Below, in pieces: positions 9,214 through 18,477 of a stretch of DNA of 64,000 nucleotides; position 1 is the first letter of the stretch, and each line of letters opens with the position of its first letter. Under the pieces are notes generated by a model that did not search any database, was not told the origin of the DNA, and saw only the letters and a list, made by a program, of their open reading frames with translations. Source of the stretch: Brevibacterium sp. 239c (GTDB taxonomy: Bacteria > Actinomycetota > Actinomycetes > Actinomycetales > Brevibacteriaceae). A program made the position numbers and the translations under genes. Location of the stretch: assembly GCF_900169365.1 (NCBI RefSeq), contig NZ_FXZH01000001.1, positions 1 through 64,000 of the forward strand, read 5' to 3'.

Positions 9214-9815
9214 CCACCTTCGTGCTGGCCACCCACAACGAGGGGAAGAGGCGCGAGCTCCTCGCGATCCTCCTCCCCGCGCTGGGGGAGAACACCCACG
9301 TTATGACAGCCGCCGAGGCGGGCCTCGGCGATATCCCGGAAACCGGGGTCACGTTCGCAGAGAACGCACTGCTGAAGGCCCGTGCCGCGGCGCAGGCCAC
9401 CGGTCACACCTCCATTGCCGATGATTCGGGGATCGCAGTCGACGTCCTGGGCGGAGCACCGGGAATTTTCTCCGCGAGGTGGGCAGGAAGGCACGGAGAC
9501 GATCGGGCCAACCTCGAACTTCTGCTCGCTCAGCTCTCGGACATTTCGAGCGAACATCGCGGGGCGCAGTTCCGTTGCGCTGCCGCAGCGGTGACCCCGG
9601 ACGGCCGCGAATTCTCGGCTGAAGGAGTCATGCCAGGGCGTCTGGCCACGAGTCCGTCGGGAGAACACGGGTTCGGCTATGACCCGATCTTCATCCCCGA
9701 CGGCGGTGACATCAGTGCCGCGCGGATGACACCGGAGGAGAAGAACTCCCGGTCACACCGGAGAGTCGCCTTCGACAAGCTCGCCGCAGTCCTCGCCGCA
9801 CAGGCAGGTCTCTGA
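9210..9815 (+). CDS. rdgB: XTP/dITP pyrophosphatase (Ham1/RdgB)
   Basis: Hydrolyses non-canonical purine nucleoside triphosphates (XTP, dITP, ITP) to monophosphates, keeping them out of DNA and RNA. The 201-residue protein starts with the substrate-binding [12 protein letters not shown] (family SHNxxK), has the metal and catalytic region [19 protein letters not shown] around residue 70, and the [13 protein letters not shown] block near 152. The ATG overlaps the rph stop as ATGA. It is the last gene of the clpS-to-rdgB run; a hairpin follows 35 bp after the stop. Confidence 0.95.
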   Translation: MTTFVLATHNEGKRRELLAILLPALGENTHVMTAAEAGLGDIPETGVTFAENALLKARAAAQATGHTSIADDSGIAVDVLGGAPGIFSARWAGRHGDDRANLELLLAQLSDISSEHRGAQFRCAAAAVTPDGREFSAEGVMPGRLATSPSGEHGFGYDPIFIPDGGDISAARMTPEEKNSRSHRRVAFDKLAAVLAAQAGL

Positions 9816-9850
9816 AAGCAGCGCCCCGCGCTCCGGACTAGTACTGGAGA

Positions 9851-9890
9851 GGATCCGGATAGCTTCCGGGTCCACCTCATTCGTTCTTTT
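9851..9890 (+). terminator. terminator after rdgB
   Basis: Stem 9851-9859 with 9865-9873 (one G-U pair) and a short loop, followed by a stretch ending in GTTCTTTT. It separates the rdgB run from the peptide-transporter operon. Confidence 0.55.
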
Positions 9891-10020
9891 CCACGATATG
9901 AGTACTGACGCCTCGCCTGGTGAGAACTTCGGCTAAACTGACGAGGCCGGTGCACGCCTGTGCAATGACCGGCCTGAGAAGACGAATGAGCCAGTGTGGG
10001 CTCGTGAAAATGGGAGAGCG

Positions 10021-11523
10021 ATGAAGACTCCACGTGTCGGTTCGTGGATGGCAGCCCTGGCTGCCTCGAGCCTGATCCTGTCAGGTTGCTCGGCGGGAGC
10101 CTCGGACTCCGGCGAGGAGGCGAAGAAGGACTCGATGACGATCGCGTTCACCGCTGAACCGGTCAACCTCGACTTCACCTCCACCTCGGGTGTGGCCATC
10201 CCCGAGGCTCTGATGGAAAACGTCTACGAATCACTCGTCCGCGTCGACGGTGAGGGAGAGATCCAACCGGGACTGGCTCAGGACTGGGACGTGTCGAAAG
10301 ACCGCAAGACCTACACCTTCCATCTGCAGAAGGGCGTGAAGTTCTCCAACGGTGCAGACCTCACGAGCGAGGACGTGAAGTTCTCCTATGAGCGGGTGCA
10401 GGACGAGTGGAAGAACGCCCTGAAGTCCAAGATGGACATCGTCGACTCAATCGAGACCCCTGATGACCTCACCGTGGAGATCGCGCTCAAAAAACCCTCC
10501 AACACGTGGCTGTTCAACATGACCAGCCTCGTCGGTGCGGTCTTCGACACCGAAGGCACCGACGACCTGGCCAACGAAGCCATCGGCACAGGGCCCTTCG
10601 CGATCGAGAAATTCACCCGCGGACAGTCGATCGACTTCGCAGCCAGGGATGACTACTGGGGCGAGAAACCAGCCGTCAAGAACGTCCAATTCAAATACTT
10701 CCAAGATGCGGTATCGGCCTCGAACGCTCTGAAATCCGGAGAGATCGACGTCGTCTCCAACCTCCAGGCTCCCGAACTGGCCGGAGAGTTCCAGGGCAAG
10801 GAATACCAGATCATCTCCGGCACCACGAACGGTGAAGTCGTGCTCTCGATGAACAATGCGCAGGGTATCTTCAAAGACAAGAAGGCCCGCGAGGCCGTCA
10901 TGCATGCCATCGATCGCAAGGCTGTCCTCGACACCGCATGGGCCGGCTATGGAGAGCTCATCGGTTCAATGGTCCCGCCGACAGACCCGTACTACGAGGA
11001 TCTGACCGGAGTCTGGGACTTCGACCCGCAGAAGGCCAAGGACCTCATCAGGGACGCCGGTATCGAAGGGGAGACGTTCGCCTTCACCGTGCCGAACCTG
11101 CCGTATGCGAAGGCGATCTCCGAGATCGTGTCTGCACAGCTGGAAGAGGTCGGACTCAAGGCCGACATCGAGACGCAGGAATTCCCGGCCGTCTGGCTGG
11201 ACAAGACATTCACCGAGCACAAGTTCGACATGTCAGTGATCAACCATGCCGAACCTCGCGACATCCTCACCGTCTTCTCCAACGACTACTACATCGGCTA
11301 CGACGATTCGAAGATCAAGAAGATCGCAGAGAAGGCCGACACCGGCACGGAAAAGGAATACGTCTCAGGGATGAAGGAGATCGCGAAGACGATCACCGAG
11401 GACGCAGCCTCGGACTTCCTGTTCCTGTTCCCCAACCTGGTCATCGCAAAATCCGACGTCGCTGGAATCCCTGCCAACAGGGTCTCCGACGCATTCCGGA
11501 TCGCGGATCTGAGCTGGAACTGA
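10021..11523 (+). CDS. peptide ABC transporter substrate-binding lipoprotein
   Basis: A 500-residue family 5 solute-binding protein (DppA/OppA type) that should capture peptides or related solutes outside the membrane. The start at 10021 is preceded by GGGAG at 6 nt spacing and gives a lipoprotein signal with lipobox LSGC (Cys23). Family features follow: the EPVNLDFTSTSG lead, ALMENVYESLVRV, the PGLAQDWDVSKDRKTYTFHLQKGVKFSNG block around residues 80-120, and the IGTGPFAIEKF segment. Two permeases and a double ATPase follow within 14 nt or with overlaps, so this is one operon. The ligand cannot be read from sequence; the linked amidase suggests peptides or amides. A TAAACT box at 9934-9939 may be the promoter. 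Confidence 0.92.
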   Translation: MKTPRVGSWMAALAASSLILSGCSAGASDSGEEAKKDSMTIAFTAEPVNLDFTSTSGVAIPEALMENVYESLVRVDGEGEIQPGLAQDWDVSKDRKTYTFHLQKGVKFSNGADLTSEDVKFSYERVQDEWKNALKSKMDIVDSIETPDDLTVEIALKKPSNTWLFNMTSLVGAVFDTEGTDDLANEAIGTGPFAIEKFTRGQSIDFAARDDYWGEKPAVKNVQFKYFQDAVSASNALKSGEIDVVSNLQAPELAGEFQGKEYQIISGTTNGEVVLSMNNAQGIFKDKKAREAVMHAIDRKAVLDTAWAGYGELIGSMVPPTDPYYEDLTGVWDFDPQKAKDLIRDAGIEGETFAFTVPNLPYAKAISEIVSAQLEEVGLKADIETQEFPAVWLDKTFTEHKFDMSVINHAEPRDILTVFSNDYYIGYDDSKIKKIAEKADTGTEKEYVSGMKEIAKTITEDAASDFLFLFPNLVIAKSDVAGIPANRVSDAFRIADLSWN

Positions 11524-11536
11524 AGACCCCTCACCC

Positions 11537-12484
11537 ATGATCACCTATGTGGCCAACCGTGCGATCCAGTTCGTTCTGGCACTGATCGTCGCCTCGGTGG
11601 TGGTCTTCGCGCTCATGAGCCTCCTGCCCGGCAACGCCGCACAGGTCGCGCTGGGGACGAACGCCACACCTGAGGCCGTGGCGGCGCTGGAAGCCCAGTA
11701 CGGACTCGATCAGCCGCCCCTCATCCGATACTTCAATTGGGTCGTGGGCATGCTCACCGGCAACTTCGGAACCTCGTATGTGACTGGGGCCGCGATCACC
11801 CCGGTCATCGTCGGCAGCGTGCAGGTCACCGGCATCCTCGTCATTGCCGCGATCATCCTGGCGATCATCATCGCGGTCCCGTTGGGTACCTTCGCTGCAC
11901 TGGAACAGCGCAACTGGATCGGAGTCACGATCTCTGCCCTGAGCCAGATCGGCATCGCCGTGCCGAACTTCCTCGCCGCCATCATCCTCGTCATCGTCTT
12001 CTCCCTGACTCTGGGCTGGTTCCCTTCCCAGGGGTGGATGGCCCCGGTCGAAGGACTGGGCGGGTTCCTCAGCCGACTCGTGCTGCCTGTGGTGTCCCTG
12101 GCGCTCGTTCAAGCCGCGATCCTCACCCGATACGTGCGATCGGCGGTCCTCGATGTCATGCGCGAGGACTACATCCGCACCGCCCGGGCCAAGGGGCTGA
12201 CTCGAACCAAGGCGCTCTTCGTCCATGGTCTGCGCAACGCTGCCATCCCCGTCATCACCGTGGCCGGGGTACAGCTCGCGACGCTCCTCGTCGGTGCCGT
12301 CATCATCGAACAGATCTTCGTCATCCCCGGCATCGGGTCCGCACTTGTGCGTGCTGTGGCCAACCGTGATCTCGTCACGGTCCAGGGCGTCGTCATGGTC
12401 CTCGTCTTCCTCGTGCTCATCATCAACCTCATCGTCGACGTGCTCGTGCCCGTCGTCGACCCCCGGATCAGGAACGCATCATGA
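11537..12484 (+). CDS. peptide ABC transporter permease, DppB type
   Basis: A 315-residue inner-membrane permease with about six membrane segments: one at residues 9-30, then a long outside loop with the GLDQPPLIRYFNWV pattern of DppB proteins, and five more from residue 95 on. The cytoplasmic coupling loop that contacts the ATPase is seen as DYIRTARAKGLTRTKALFVHGLRNA around 214-234. It begins 13 nt after the binding protein and overlaps the next permease by 4 nt (ATGA). Confidence 0.93.
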   Translation: MITYVANRAIQFVLALIVASVVVFALMSLLPGNAAQVALGTNATPEAVAALEAQYGLDQPPLIRYFNWVVGMLTGNFGTSYVTGAAITPVIVGSVQVTGILVIAAIILAIIIAVPLGTFAALEQRNWIGVTISALSQIGIAVPNFLAAIILVIVFSLTLGWFPSQGWMAPVEGLGGFLSRLVLPVVSLALVQAAILTRYVRSAVLDVMREDYIRTARAKGLTRTKALFVHGLRNAAIPVITVAGVQLATLLVGAVIIEQIFVIPGIGSALVRAVANRDLVTVQGVVMVLVFLVLIINLIVDVLVPVVDPRIRNAS

Positions 12485-13383
12485 GTGGGAACCCGAGCAT
12501 CACATCGGCGGGAGGAACCACAACGGATCAGCGCAGACGCACGAAGCTGCGGCTCAATGCCTCGATGGTCATCGGTGCCGTCCTCATCCTCCTCATCGTC
12601 GCCCTCGCGCTCGTGTCCTTCGTCTGGACCCCCTACGATCCCAGTGCCGTGGACCCGGTGGCACGGCTGCAGTCCTCGAGCACCGAGCACCTGCTCGGCA
12701 CCGACAAATTCGGCCGCGACACCCTGACCTGGATCATGTACGGCGCTCGGATCACGCTGATGGTCGGGATCGTGGCCGTGGGCATTGCGGTGCTCATCGG
12801 CACTCCCATCGGCATCATCGCCGCAGTCTTCGCCCAGTATCCGTGGGGTGTGTGGCTGAGCGCGGTGATCATGCGCGCCAACGACATCCTGCTCGCGTTC
12901 CCCGCACTGCTGCTGGCAATCGTCTTCGCCGCCGTCTTCTCGCCGGGGACCGGGCCGGCCATGGTGGCCGTGGGAATCGCTGCGATCCCCGGGTTCGCCC
13001 GCGTCGCCCGCTCGGGCACGATGCAGGTCCTCGGCTCCGAATATGTGCGCGCGGCCAAGGCCTCGAACCGGAGTGCTCCGGCGATCGCCATCGTCCACGT
13101 TCTGCCCAACATCGCCAGCATGGTCATCGTGCAGGCCTCCGTGGCTTTCGCGATCTCGGTCCTCGCCGAGGCGGGTCTGTCCTTCTTGGGGCTGGGCACA
13201 CAGGCGCCGGTGCCCTCCTGGGGTCGGATGCTCCAGGAGTCCCAGCAGTTCCTGTCCACCCAGCCCGAACTGGCACTGTGGCCAGGCCTGTTCATCGCCC
13301 TCGCCGTGCTCGGCTTCAACCTCTTCGGCGATGGACTCCGCGACCGATTCGACCCGAAGATGGAGGCCCGCGGCAATGTCTGA
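12481..13383 (+). CDS. peptide ABC transporter permease, DppC type
   Basis: A 300-residue second permease that pairs with the DppB-type protein. The N-terminal 22 residues are cytoplasmic and polar, a membrane helix follows, and the outside segment HLLGTDKFGRDTLTWIMYGAR is the hallmark of DppC proteins. The coupling loop is EYVRAAKASNRSAPAIAIVHVLPN around 189-212. Its end overlaps the ATPase gene by 8 nt. Confidence 0.93.
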   Translation: MSGNPSITSAGGTTTDQRRRTKLRLNASMVIGAVLILLIVALALVSFVWTPYDPSAVDPVARLQSSSTEHLLGTDKFGRDTLTWIMYGARITLMVGIVAVGIAVLIGTPIGIIAAVFAQYPWGVWLSAVIMRANDILLAFPALLLAIVFAAVFSPGTGPAMVAVGIAAIPGFARVARSGTMQVLGSEYVRAAKASNRSAPAIAIVHVLPNIASMVIVQASVAFAISVLAEAGLSFLGLGTQAPVPSWGRMLQESQQFLSTQPELALWPGLFIALAVLGFNLFGDGLRDRFDPKMEARGNV

Positions 13384-15151
13384 GAACCTGCTCGAGGTCC
13401 GTGACCTCACCATCACCCCAGCCGGCGCCGAGGCTCCTGTTCTCCACGATGTGTCACTGAGCCTCTCTCCTGGTGAGAGGGTCGGACTGATCGGAGAATC
13501 AGGATCAGGGAAGTCCCTGACCGCCCAGGCCGTGATGGGACTGCTGCCCGAAGAGCTGCGATCCGACGGCACCGTGTCCCTGCAGGGCTTTGCCGGAAAC
13601 ATCCTGGAGGCGAAGGAGAAGACCTTGGCCCGGATGCGTTCCGACCTCGCCTCCATGGTGTTCCAGGAGCCGATGAGCGCACTCAACCCGCTGATGCGCA
13701 TCGGGGACCAGATCGCCGAGGTGCTGCGCATCCATGGCGACGTGGCCCGCCGCGATATTCCTGGTCGAGTTCTCGACCTGCTGACCAGCGTGCACATGCC
13801 CGCCCCGGAAAGTGCCCGCTACGCCTATCCGCACCAGATGTCGGGCGGACAGCGACAGCGCGTGATGTTGGCCATCGCCCTGGCGAACTCGCCCCGGCTG
13901 CTGATCTGCGACGAGCCTACGACGGCTCTCGACGTCACCGTGCAGAAGCACATGCTCGAACTCATCACCGAACGGGTCTCCGCTGTCCAGGCGGGACTGC
14001 TGTTCATCACCCACGACCTGGCCGTCGTCGCCGAGGTGTGTGAGCGTGTCATCGTCATGTACGCCGGACGCATCGTCGAGACCGGCAGCGTCAAGCAGAT
14101 CTTCACGGATCCTCAGCACGAATACACGCGCGGACTGCTGGCCTCCTCCGACTTAGAGGCCACCGACGCTCACCGAAAGCTCTTCTCACTCAAGACGGCA
14201 CGCTCATATGCAGGGCCGATCGACGAGGCAGAGCCGGCAGCTGCAACTGGGCCGGTTGTCGCAGATGAGCCGGGCGATGTGCGAGTGCCGACAGATGTGC
14301 GAGAACCAGTTCCCACCTCGGCGGGGGAAGCACACGAGGCAGTCCATTCCCCACCGCTCATCGACGTCAGCGGAGTCTCGAAGCACTTCCGCTCCGGCGG
14401 ATTGCTGCTGCGCAGACGGTCTCCGGTCCGCGCACTCGACGACATCAGCTTCAGCGTCGCGTCTGGGCAGCGCTTGGGAATCGTGGGGGAGTCGGGGTCG
14501 GGAAAATCGACCATACTCAACATTCTCTCAGGACTCGACCGACCCACTTCTGGGCATGTGAGGGTCGGCGACATCCGGGTCGAGTCCGCGAGCTCATCGG
14601 CACTGCGGACGCTGCGCGAGGATCTGCAGATCGTCTTCCAAGACCCCTTCGCCTCACTTGACCCTCGCATGCGGGTCGAAGATATCGTCTCCGAACCCCT
14701 GATCGCACGCGGTATGGCACGGGACGAACGACTGAGCCGGGTGCAAGAGATGCTGCTGGCCGTCGATCTCGACACGAAGGCCATGCGACGCTACCCACAC
14801 CAATTCTCCGGCGGACAGCGACAGCGGATCTCGATCGCCAGGGCGCTGGTGACCAGGCCCCAGATCCTTGTCGCCGACGAACCCGTCTCCGCCCTCGACG
14901 TGTCCGTGCGCGCCCAGGTCCTCAACTTACTCACCGACCTAGTCGATGACTACGCGCTGACCCTGCTCTTCGTCTCCCACGACCTCGGCGTCGTCAAACA
15001 CCTGTGCTCCGATGTCATCGTCATGAAGGACGGACACATCGTCGAATCCGGGTCGACGGAGGACATCTACGCCCACCCACGTGAGGATTACACCCGGAGC
15101 CTCATCGCGGCCACCCCCAGCCTGGCCGGAGCGCTCGCCTCAGCACCCTGA
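13376..15151 (+). CDS. fused double ABC ATPase (DppD-DppF type)
   Basis: A 591-residue protein holding two complete nucleotide-binding domains, so one polypeptide does the work of DppD and DppF. Each half has a Walker A GESGSGKS, a Q-loop FQEP or FQDP, a signature SGGQRQR, a Walker B ending in DEPTTALD or DEPVSALD, and a switch His ([14 protein letters not shown]). The ATG at 13376 lies inside the end of the permease gene. The halves are joined by a linker of about 70 residues rich in Ala, Glu and Pro, where a GC-rich palindromic repeat lies (14311-14330). Two in-frame TTA codons occur (14153, 14927), rare for this GC-rich sequence. Confidence 0.93.
   Translation: MSENLLEVRDLTITPAGAEAPVLHDVSLSLSPGERVGLIGESGSGKSLTAQAVMGLLPEELRSDGTVSLQGFAGNILEAKEKTLARMRSDLASMVFQEPMSALNPLMRIGDQIAEVLRIHGDVARRDIPGRVLDLLTSVHMPAPESARYAYPHQMSGGQRQRVMLAIALANSPRLLICDEPTTALDVTVQKHMLELITERVSAVQAGLLFITHDLAVVAEVCERVIVMYAGRIVETGSVKQIFTDPQHEYTRGLLASSDLEATDAHRKLFSLKTARSYAGPIDEAEPAAATGPVVADEPGDVRVPTDVREPVPTSAGEAHEAVHSPPLIDVSGVSKHFRSGGLLLRRRSPVRALDDISFSVASGQRLGIVGESGSGKSTILNILSGLDRPTSGHVRVGDIRVESASSSALRTLREDLQIVFQDPFASLDPRMRVEDIVSEPLIARGMARDERLSRVQEMLLAVDLDTKAMRRYPHQFSGGQRQRISIARALVTRPQILVADEPVSALDVSVRAQVLNLLTDLVDDYALTLLFVSHDLGVVKHLCSDVIVMKDGHIVESGSTEDIYAHPREDYTRSLIAATPSLAGALASAP
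14311..14330. repeat. interspersed GC-rich palindromic repeat, copy 1
   Basis: TCCCACCTCGGCGGGGGA occurs here inside the linker of the fused ATPase gene and again, identical over 18 bases, inside the phosphatase gene at 38850. It is an imperfect inverted repeat. Confidence 0.55.
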
Positions 15152-15203
15152 GCCCGACGCTGCGCAATGAACTCAGCAGATGCAACAGAAGAAAGGACGG
15201 CAG

Positions 15204-16604
15204 ATGAGCCACACCACGCTTGCCGACCACAGCGCAGAAGCCCTGACCAGCGGCTACGCTTCAGGAGACGTTGACCCACTCGAGGTCTTCACAGCAGTCG
15301 TGGAGAGGATGGACGAATGCGAACCCGTCATCAACGCTCTCCACCACCGAGACGATGACCGTTCTCATGCTGCTGCGAACGCCAGCGCTGTTCGCTGGCG
15401 AGAAGGCCGAGCACTCGGCCCCCTCGACGGAGTCCCGGTCACGATCAAGGAGAACGTCGCACGCAGGGGAGTTCCGATGCCCAGCGGCCACGCCTGGTCG
15501 CAAGTACCGGTGTCGACGCACGACGCTCCGATCACCCAACGCCTCGAGGAGGCCGGAGCGGTCATCGTCGGATCAACGACGATGCCCGACTGGGGCATGC
15601 TCTCATCCGGAGTCTCCTCTCTGCACGGCATCACTCGCTCGCCCCTGGATCCGAACCTGACCACCGGCGGATCTAGCGCGGGGGCCGGTGCCGCCGCAGC
15701 TGCCGGCTACGGTCCCATCCACATCGGGTCCGATATCGGCGGATCGATCCGCCTGCCCTGTACCTGGATGGGGCTGGCCGGCCTCAAACCCAGCTTCGGC
15801 CGGGTCCCGCTCGACGCCCCGTACATGGGCCGATGTGCCGGGCCGCTGGCCAGGACGATGGCCGACGTCAAGGCCGCGATGGACATCATCTCCGCACCCG
15901 ACGACCGTGACTACTCGAGCCTGCCTCCTTCTGATGGTCAGAGCCCCGAGCGAACCGTGTTCGACCCGAAGGGGCTGAGAGTCGGTCTCCAGCTCGATGC
16001 CGGATGCGGAGAATCCGTCAACCCGGAAATCGCTTCGGCCATCGCCGAGGCTGCCGATCGTTTCGCACAAGCCGGCGCGATCGTCGACACCCTCGCCCCG
16101 TTCATCGATGATGAGCTGCTGAGAGATATGGACCTGTTCTGGCGTGTGCGCTCGTGGGGCGACCTGCGCGCCCTCCCTGTGGCAGAACAGGCACTTATCC
16201 TGCCCTACATCCAGCAATGGGCCCAGGGCGGGGCCGATGTCACTGGGCTCAGGCTGATGGAGTGCTATCACAGCGTGCAGGAGATCCGACGTCGCAGCGT
16301 GGCAGCCACAGCAGGCTACGACCTGGTCATCTCGCCCGTCTCACCGGACGCAGCATTCCCAGCCGAACAGCCCATGCCCTACCCGAAGGTCCACGAACCC
16401 ATGGGGCATATCGGCTTCACCATGCCCTACAACATGTCAGAGCAGCCGGCAGGCACCGTCCTGGCCGGCTACACCAAGGATGGTCGGACCATCGGCACCC
16501 AGATCTCGGGACGCCGCTTCGCCGACGAACTCGTGATGGCGGCCGGGTCCTGGTTCGAACAGGCAGCAGGAATTGCCGCACCTGTGCGGGCCACGATGAG
16601 CTGA
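15204..16604 (+). CDS. amidase, amidase-signature family
   Basis: A 466-residue hydrolase of the amidase-signature family, cleaving a carboxamide bond. The Ser-cisSer-Lys triad is visible: Lys82 in VTIKEN, the GGSSAG stretch at 155-160, and the nucleophile Ser181 in GSDIGGSIRLP. The start at 15204 is chosen over an ATG 24 nt upstream because AAAGGA lies just before it at good spacing. It follows the peptide transporter by 52 bp in the same direction and probably shares its transcript, suggesting that imported peptide amides or similar compounds are processed inside the cell. A GatA role is unlikely: gatB and gatC are absent and the protein lacks their context. Confidence 0.9.
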   Translation: MSHTTLADHSAEALTSGYASGDVDPLEVFTAVVERMDECEPVINALHHRDDDRSHAAANASAVRWREGRALGPLDGVPVTIKENVARRGVPMPSGHAWSQVPVSTHDAPITQRLEEAGAVIVGSTTMPDWGMLSSGVSSLHGITRSPLDPNLTTGGSSAGAGAAAAAGYGPIHIGSDIGGSIRLPCTWMGLAGLKPSFGRVPLDAPYMGRCAGPLARTMADVKAAMDIISAPDDRDYSSLPPSDGQSPERTVFDPKGLRVGLQLDAGCGESVNPEIASAIAEAADRFAQAGAIVDTLAPFIDDELLRDMDLFWRVRSWGDLRALPVAEQALILPYIQQWAQGGADVTGLRLMECYHSVQEIRRRSVAATAGYDLVISPVSPDAAFPAEQPMPYPKVHEPMGHIGFTMPYNMSEQPAGTVLAGYTKDGRTIGTQISGRRFADELVMAAGSWFEQAAGIAAPVRATMS

Positions 16605-16615
16605 GAACGCCAACG

Positions 16616-16655
16616 GAAGGAGGGCCTGGGTTCATCACAACCCGGGCCCTCCTTC
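16616..16655 (+). terminator. terminator after the amidase gene
   Basis: A 17-bp stem (GAAGGAGGGCC... with ...GGCCCTCCTTC) closes over a 6-nt CATCAC loop, 11 bp after the stop, and is followed by ACTTCGCTT. It probably ends the transporter-amidase transcript and also faces the convergent gene. Confidence 0.8.
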
Positions 16656-16723
16656 ACTTCGCTTGCGCGCAGAGGTGGGACCACCTCGGCGAGGTCAGCG
16701 ACGAACGTCGTCGACGGCTGGAA

Positions 16724-18382
16724 TCAGAAGTCGAAGAACTCGACCGAGAGCTTGTCGCCATCGATTTTCACTGTGCCGGAGACGGACAGCGGGTTGCCGT
16801 TGGAGAAGTACGACGAACCGGCCTTCTTGCCCTGCACGCTGAAGTCGAACTTGCCCGGCTTCTTGGTGAAGAACGAGCCGGAGTTCGTGTCACCCGATCC
16901 GAAGCTCGCATCAACCTGGGGCATGTCCTTCATGTTCCACTTGGCGGTGTTCTTCTTCGCCAGATCGGCCAGCTTCTTATCTGAGCCGCCGACAGGGATC
17001 TCAGTGGGATCGAACTTGATGAACTTGCACTTGGGTTTGATGTCCTTGTTGTCGAAGCACTTCTTGAGCTCCTTCTCGACCTGTTTCTGAACTTCCTTCT
17101 GGAAGGCGCTCGTCGGTGCAAGATCAAGATTGAGCGTCATCGGAGACACCTCATCATTGTTCGGCTTCTCACCCGGAGCAAAGGCCTGAGGGAAGTTCAC
17201 CGCTGCGGTGTCCTTGGCCTCTCCGACCCATTTGCTCTTGGGGATCTGGAAGTCATAGTTGCCCGGATACACTGCGAAGGACGTGGTGCCCGGCTCCGCC
17301 TTGTAATCCTTGCCGTTGACGCTGAGACCATCGGTGCCCGGAATGTCGAGTGAGATCACGTTGAGCGCAGGGCCCGTCAGGGTCCATTTGTCGAAGAACA
17401 GATCCTGCTTGCCGTCCTTCTTCGCCTTCAGCTCGACGTTGTACTTGGTGCCGTCGAGATCGTAGGAGACGACGACTGTGCCCTTCTCGTCTTTGACCTT
17501 CGAGGACTCGACCTTCGCATTCTCGACCTTCGTCGAGGACGCATCGGTGAACTCCTTGGACAGGAGGTCCAGGTTCGTTCCTTCCGGACGAGGCGAGGGC
17601 GCGATCTTCTCAGCTGCAGCGAAGTCACCCTTGCTCAGCGCGGACACGTAGTCTTCGGCAACCTTGTCGGGTCCGTAGTTGTTCTTGTTGACCGTGTTGA
17701 CGACGAGGAAACCGACGAGGACGAGAATGATGACGAGAGCCACCGCACCCAGAGCGATGAAGAGCGGCATCCTGCTCTTCTTCTCGGGGCGGGCATCGGC
17801 ACGGGTCGCGGTCGCTGCAGAACCGGCGAAGCCTGGAGCCGGCGCTGGCTGGGGGATCGCCTGTGACTGGCCCGGGCCTGAGCCAGTCCGATGCCCATCG
17901 GATCCCGAGACGGTCTGGTATTGCCCGGGTTGACCAGGCGCTTGCTGACCCGGCTGTCCCTGCTGACCTTGCTGGTAGGGGCCGCCTGGGTAGGGTGCGC
18001 CGCCTTGGTACTGACCGCCTTGGTACTGACCCGGCTGCTGCTGGCCGCCATACTGTTGGCCGCCGGTGTAGTTTGGGGCCTGGTTCGAGCTGGCCTGCTG
18101 CACCTCGGGGCGCGGCGGTTGGTTCTGCTCAGGTGGGTTCGGCTGGGCCGGCTGATTGCTGTGGCCCTGATCGTTCGCGGTGAACGGAGGGGCCTGATCG
18201 TAGCGGTAGGACGGAGCTTGTTCGGATCCGCTGGCTAGTGCCTGCGGGCCTGAGCTGCTTGAGTCCACCGAATCATCAGTAGTGTTGCTCGCCGACGTCT
18301 CCGCACCGGGTCCCGTTCTGTTGTTCTCGGGAGGGTTCATGGGAGGTGGCGGGAAATTCGGTTCGTCGTTCCCGTTGCTCAT
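16724..18382 (-). CDS. membrane-anchored protein, TcaA/YvbJ-like architecture
   Basis: A protein of about 552 residues with a layout rather than a clear family. Residues 1-190 are low-complexity, rich in Pro, Gln, Gly and Asn with repeated GGQYQGG-like units; a basic KKSR stop precedes one membrane helix at about 204-230; the remaining 320 residues lie outside. The outer part begins with an NTF2/DUF4878-like stretch (VAEDYVSALSKGDFAAAEKI) and continues with a beta-rich region like the TcaA/YvbJ proteins of firmicutes (GLSVNGKDYKAEPGTTSFAVYPGNY). Function is unknown; an envelope-sensing or wall-linked role is a guess. Start could also be the ATG at 18394, but that one has GAAGG only 1-2 nt before it. 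Confidence 0.7.
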   Translation of the reverse strand: MSNGNDEPNFPPPPMNPPENNRTGPGAETSASNTTDDSVDSSSSGPQALASGSEQAPSYRYDQAPPFTANDQGHSNQPAQPNPPEQNQPPRPEVQQASSNQAPNYTGGQQYGGQQQPGQYQGGQYQGGAPYPGGPYQQGQQGQPGQQAPGQPGQYQTVSGSDGHRTGSGPGQSQAIPQPAPAPGFAGSAATATRADARPEKKSRMPLFIALGAVALVIILVLVGFLVVNTVNKNNYGPDKVAEDYVSALSKGDFAAAEKIAPSPRPEGTNLDLLSKEFTDASSTKVENAKVESSKVKDEKGTVVVSYDLDGTKYNVELKAKKDGKQDLFFDKWTLTGPALNVISLDIPGTDGLSVNGKDYKAEPGTTSFAVYPGNYDFQIPKSKWVGEAKDTAAVNFPQAFAPGEKPNNDEVSPMTLNLDLAPTSAFQKEVQKQVEKELKKCFDNKDIKPKCKFIKFDPTEIPVGGSDKKLADLAKKNTAKWNMKDMPQVDASFGSGDTNSGSFFTKKPGKFDFSVQGKKAGSSYFSNGNPLSVSGTVKIDGDKLSVEFFDF

Positions 18383-18477
18383 CGTTGGCTGCATCCTTCG
18401 TGTCTACAAGCGTGTCCTGGCGCAATTGTACTTCCCACAGAAGAGAATCGCGTGGTCAATACCAGGAAGCGAGCACC

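Noticed and set aside
12169-13797. 542-codon open frame on the minus strand
   Set aside because: It is opposite the DppC permease and the ATPase gene; no family features.
15204-16604. GatA subunit of the tRNA amidotransferase
   Set aside because: gatB and gatC are absent, and the gene belongs to the peptide-transporter unit.
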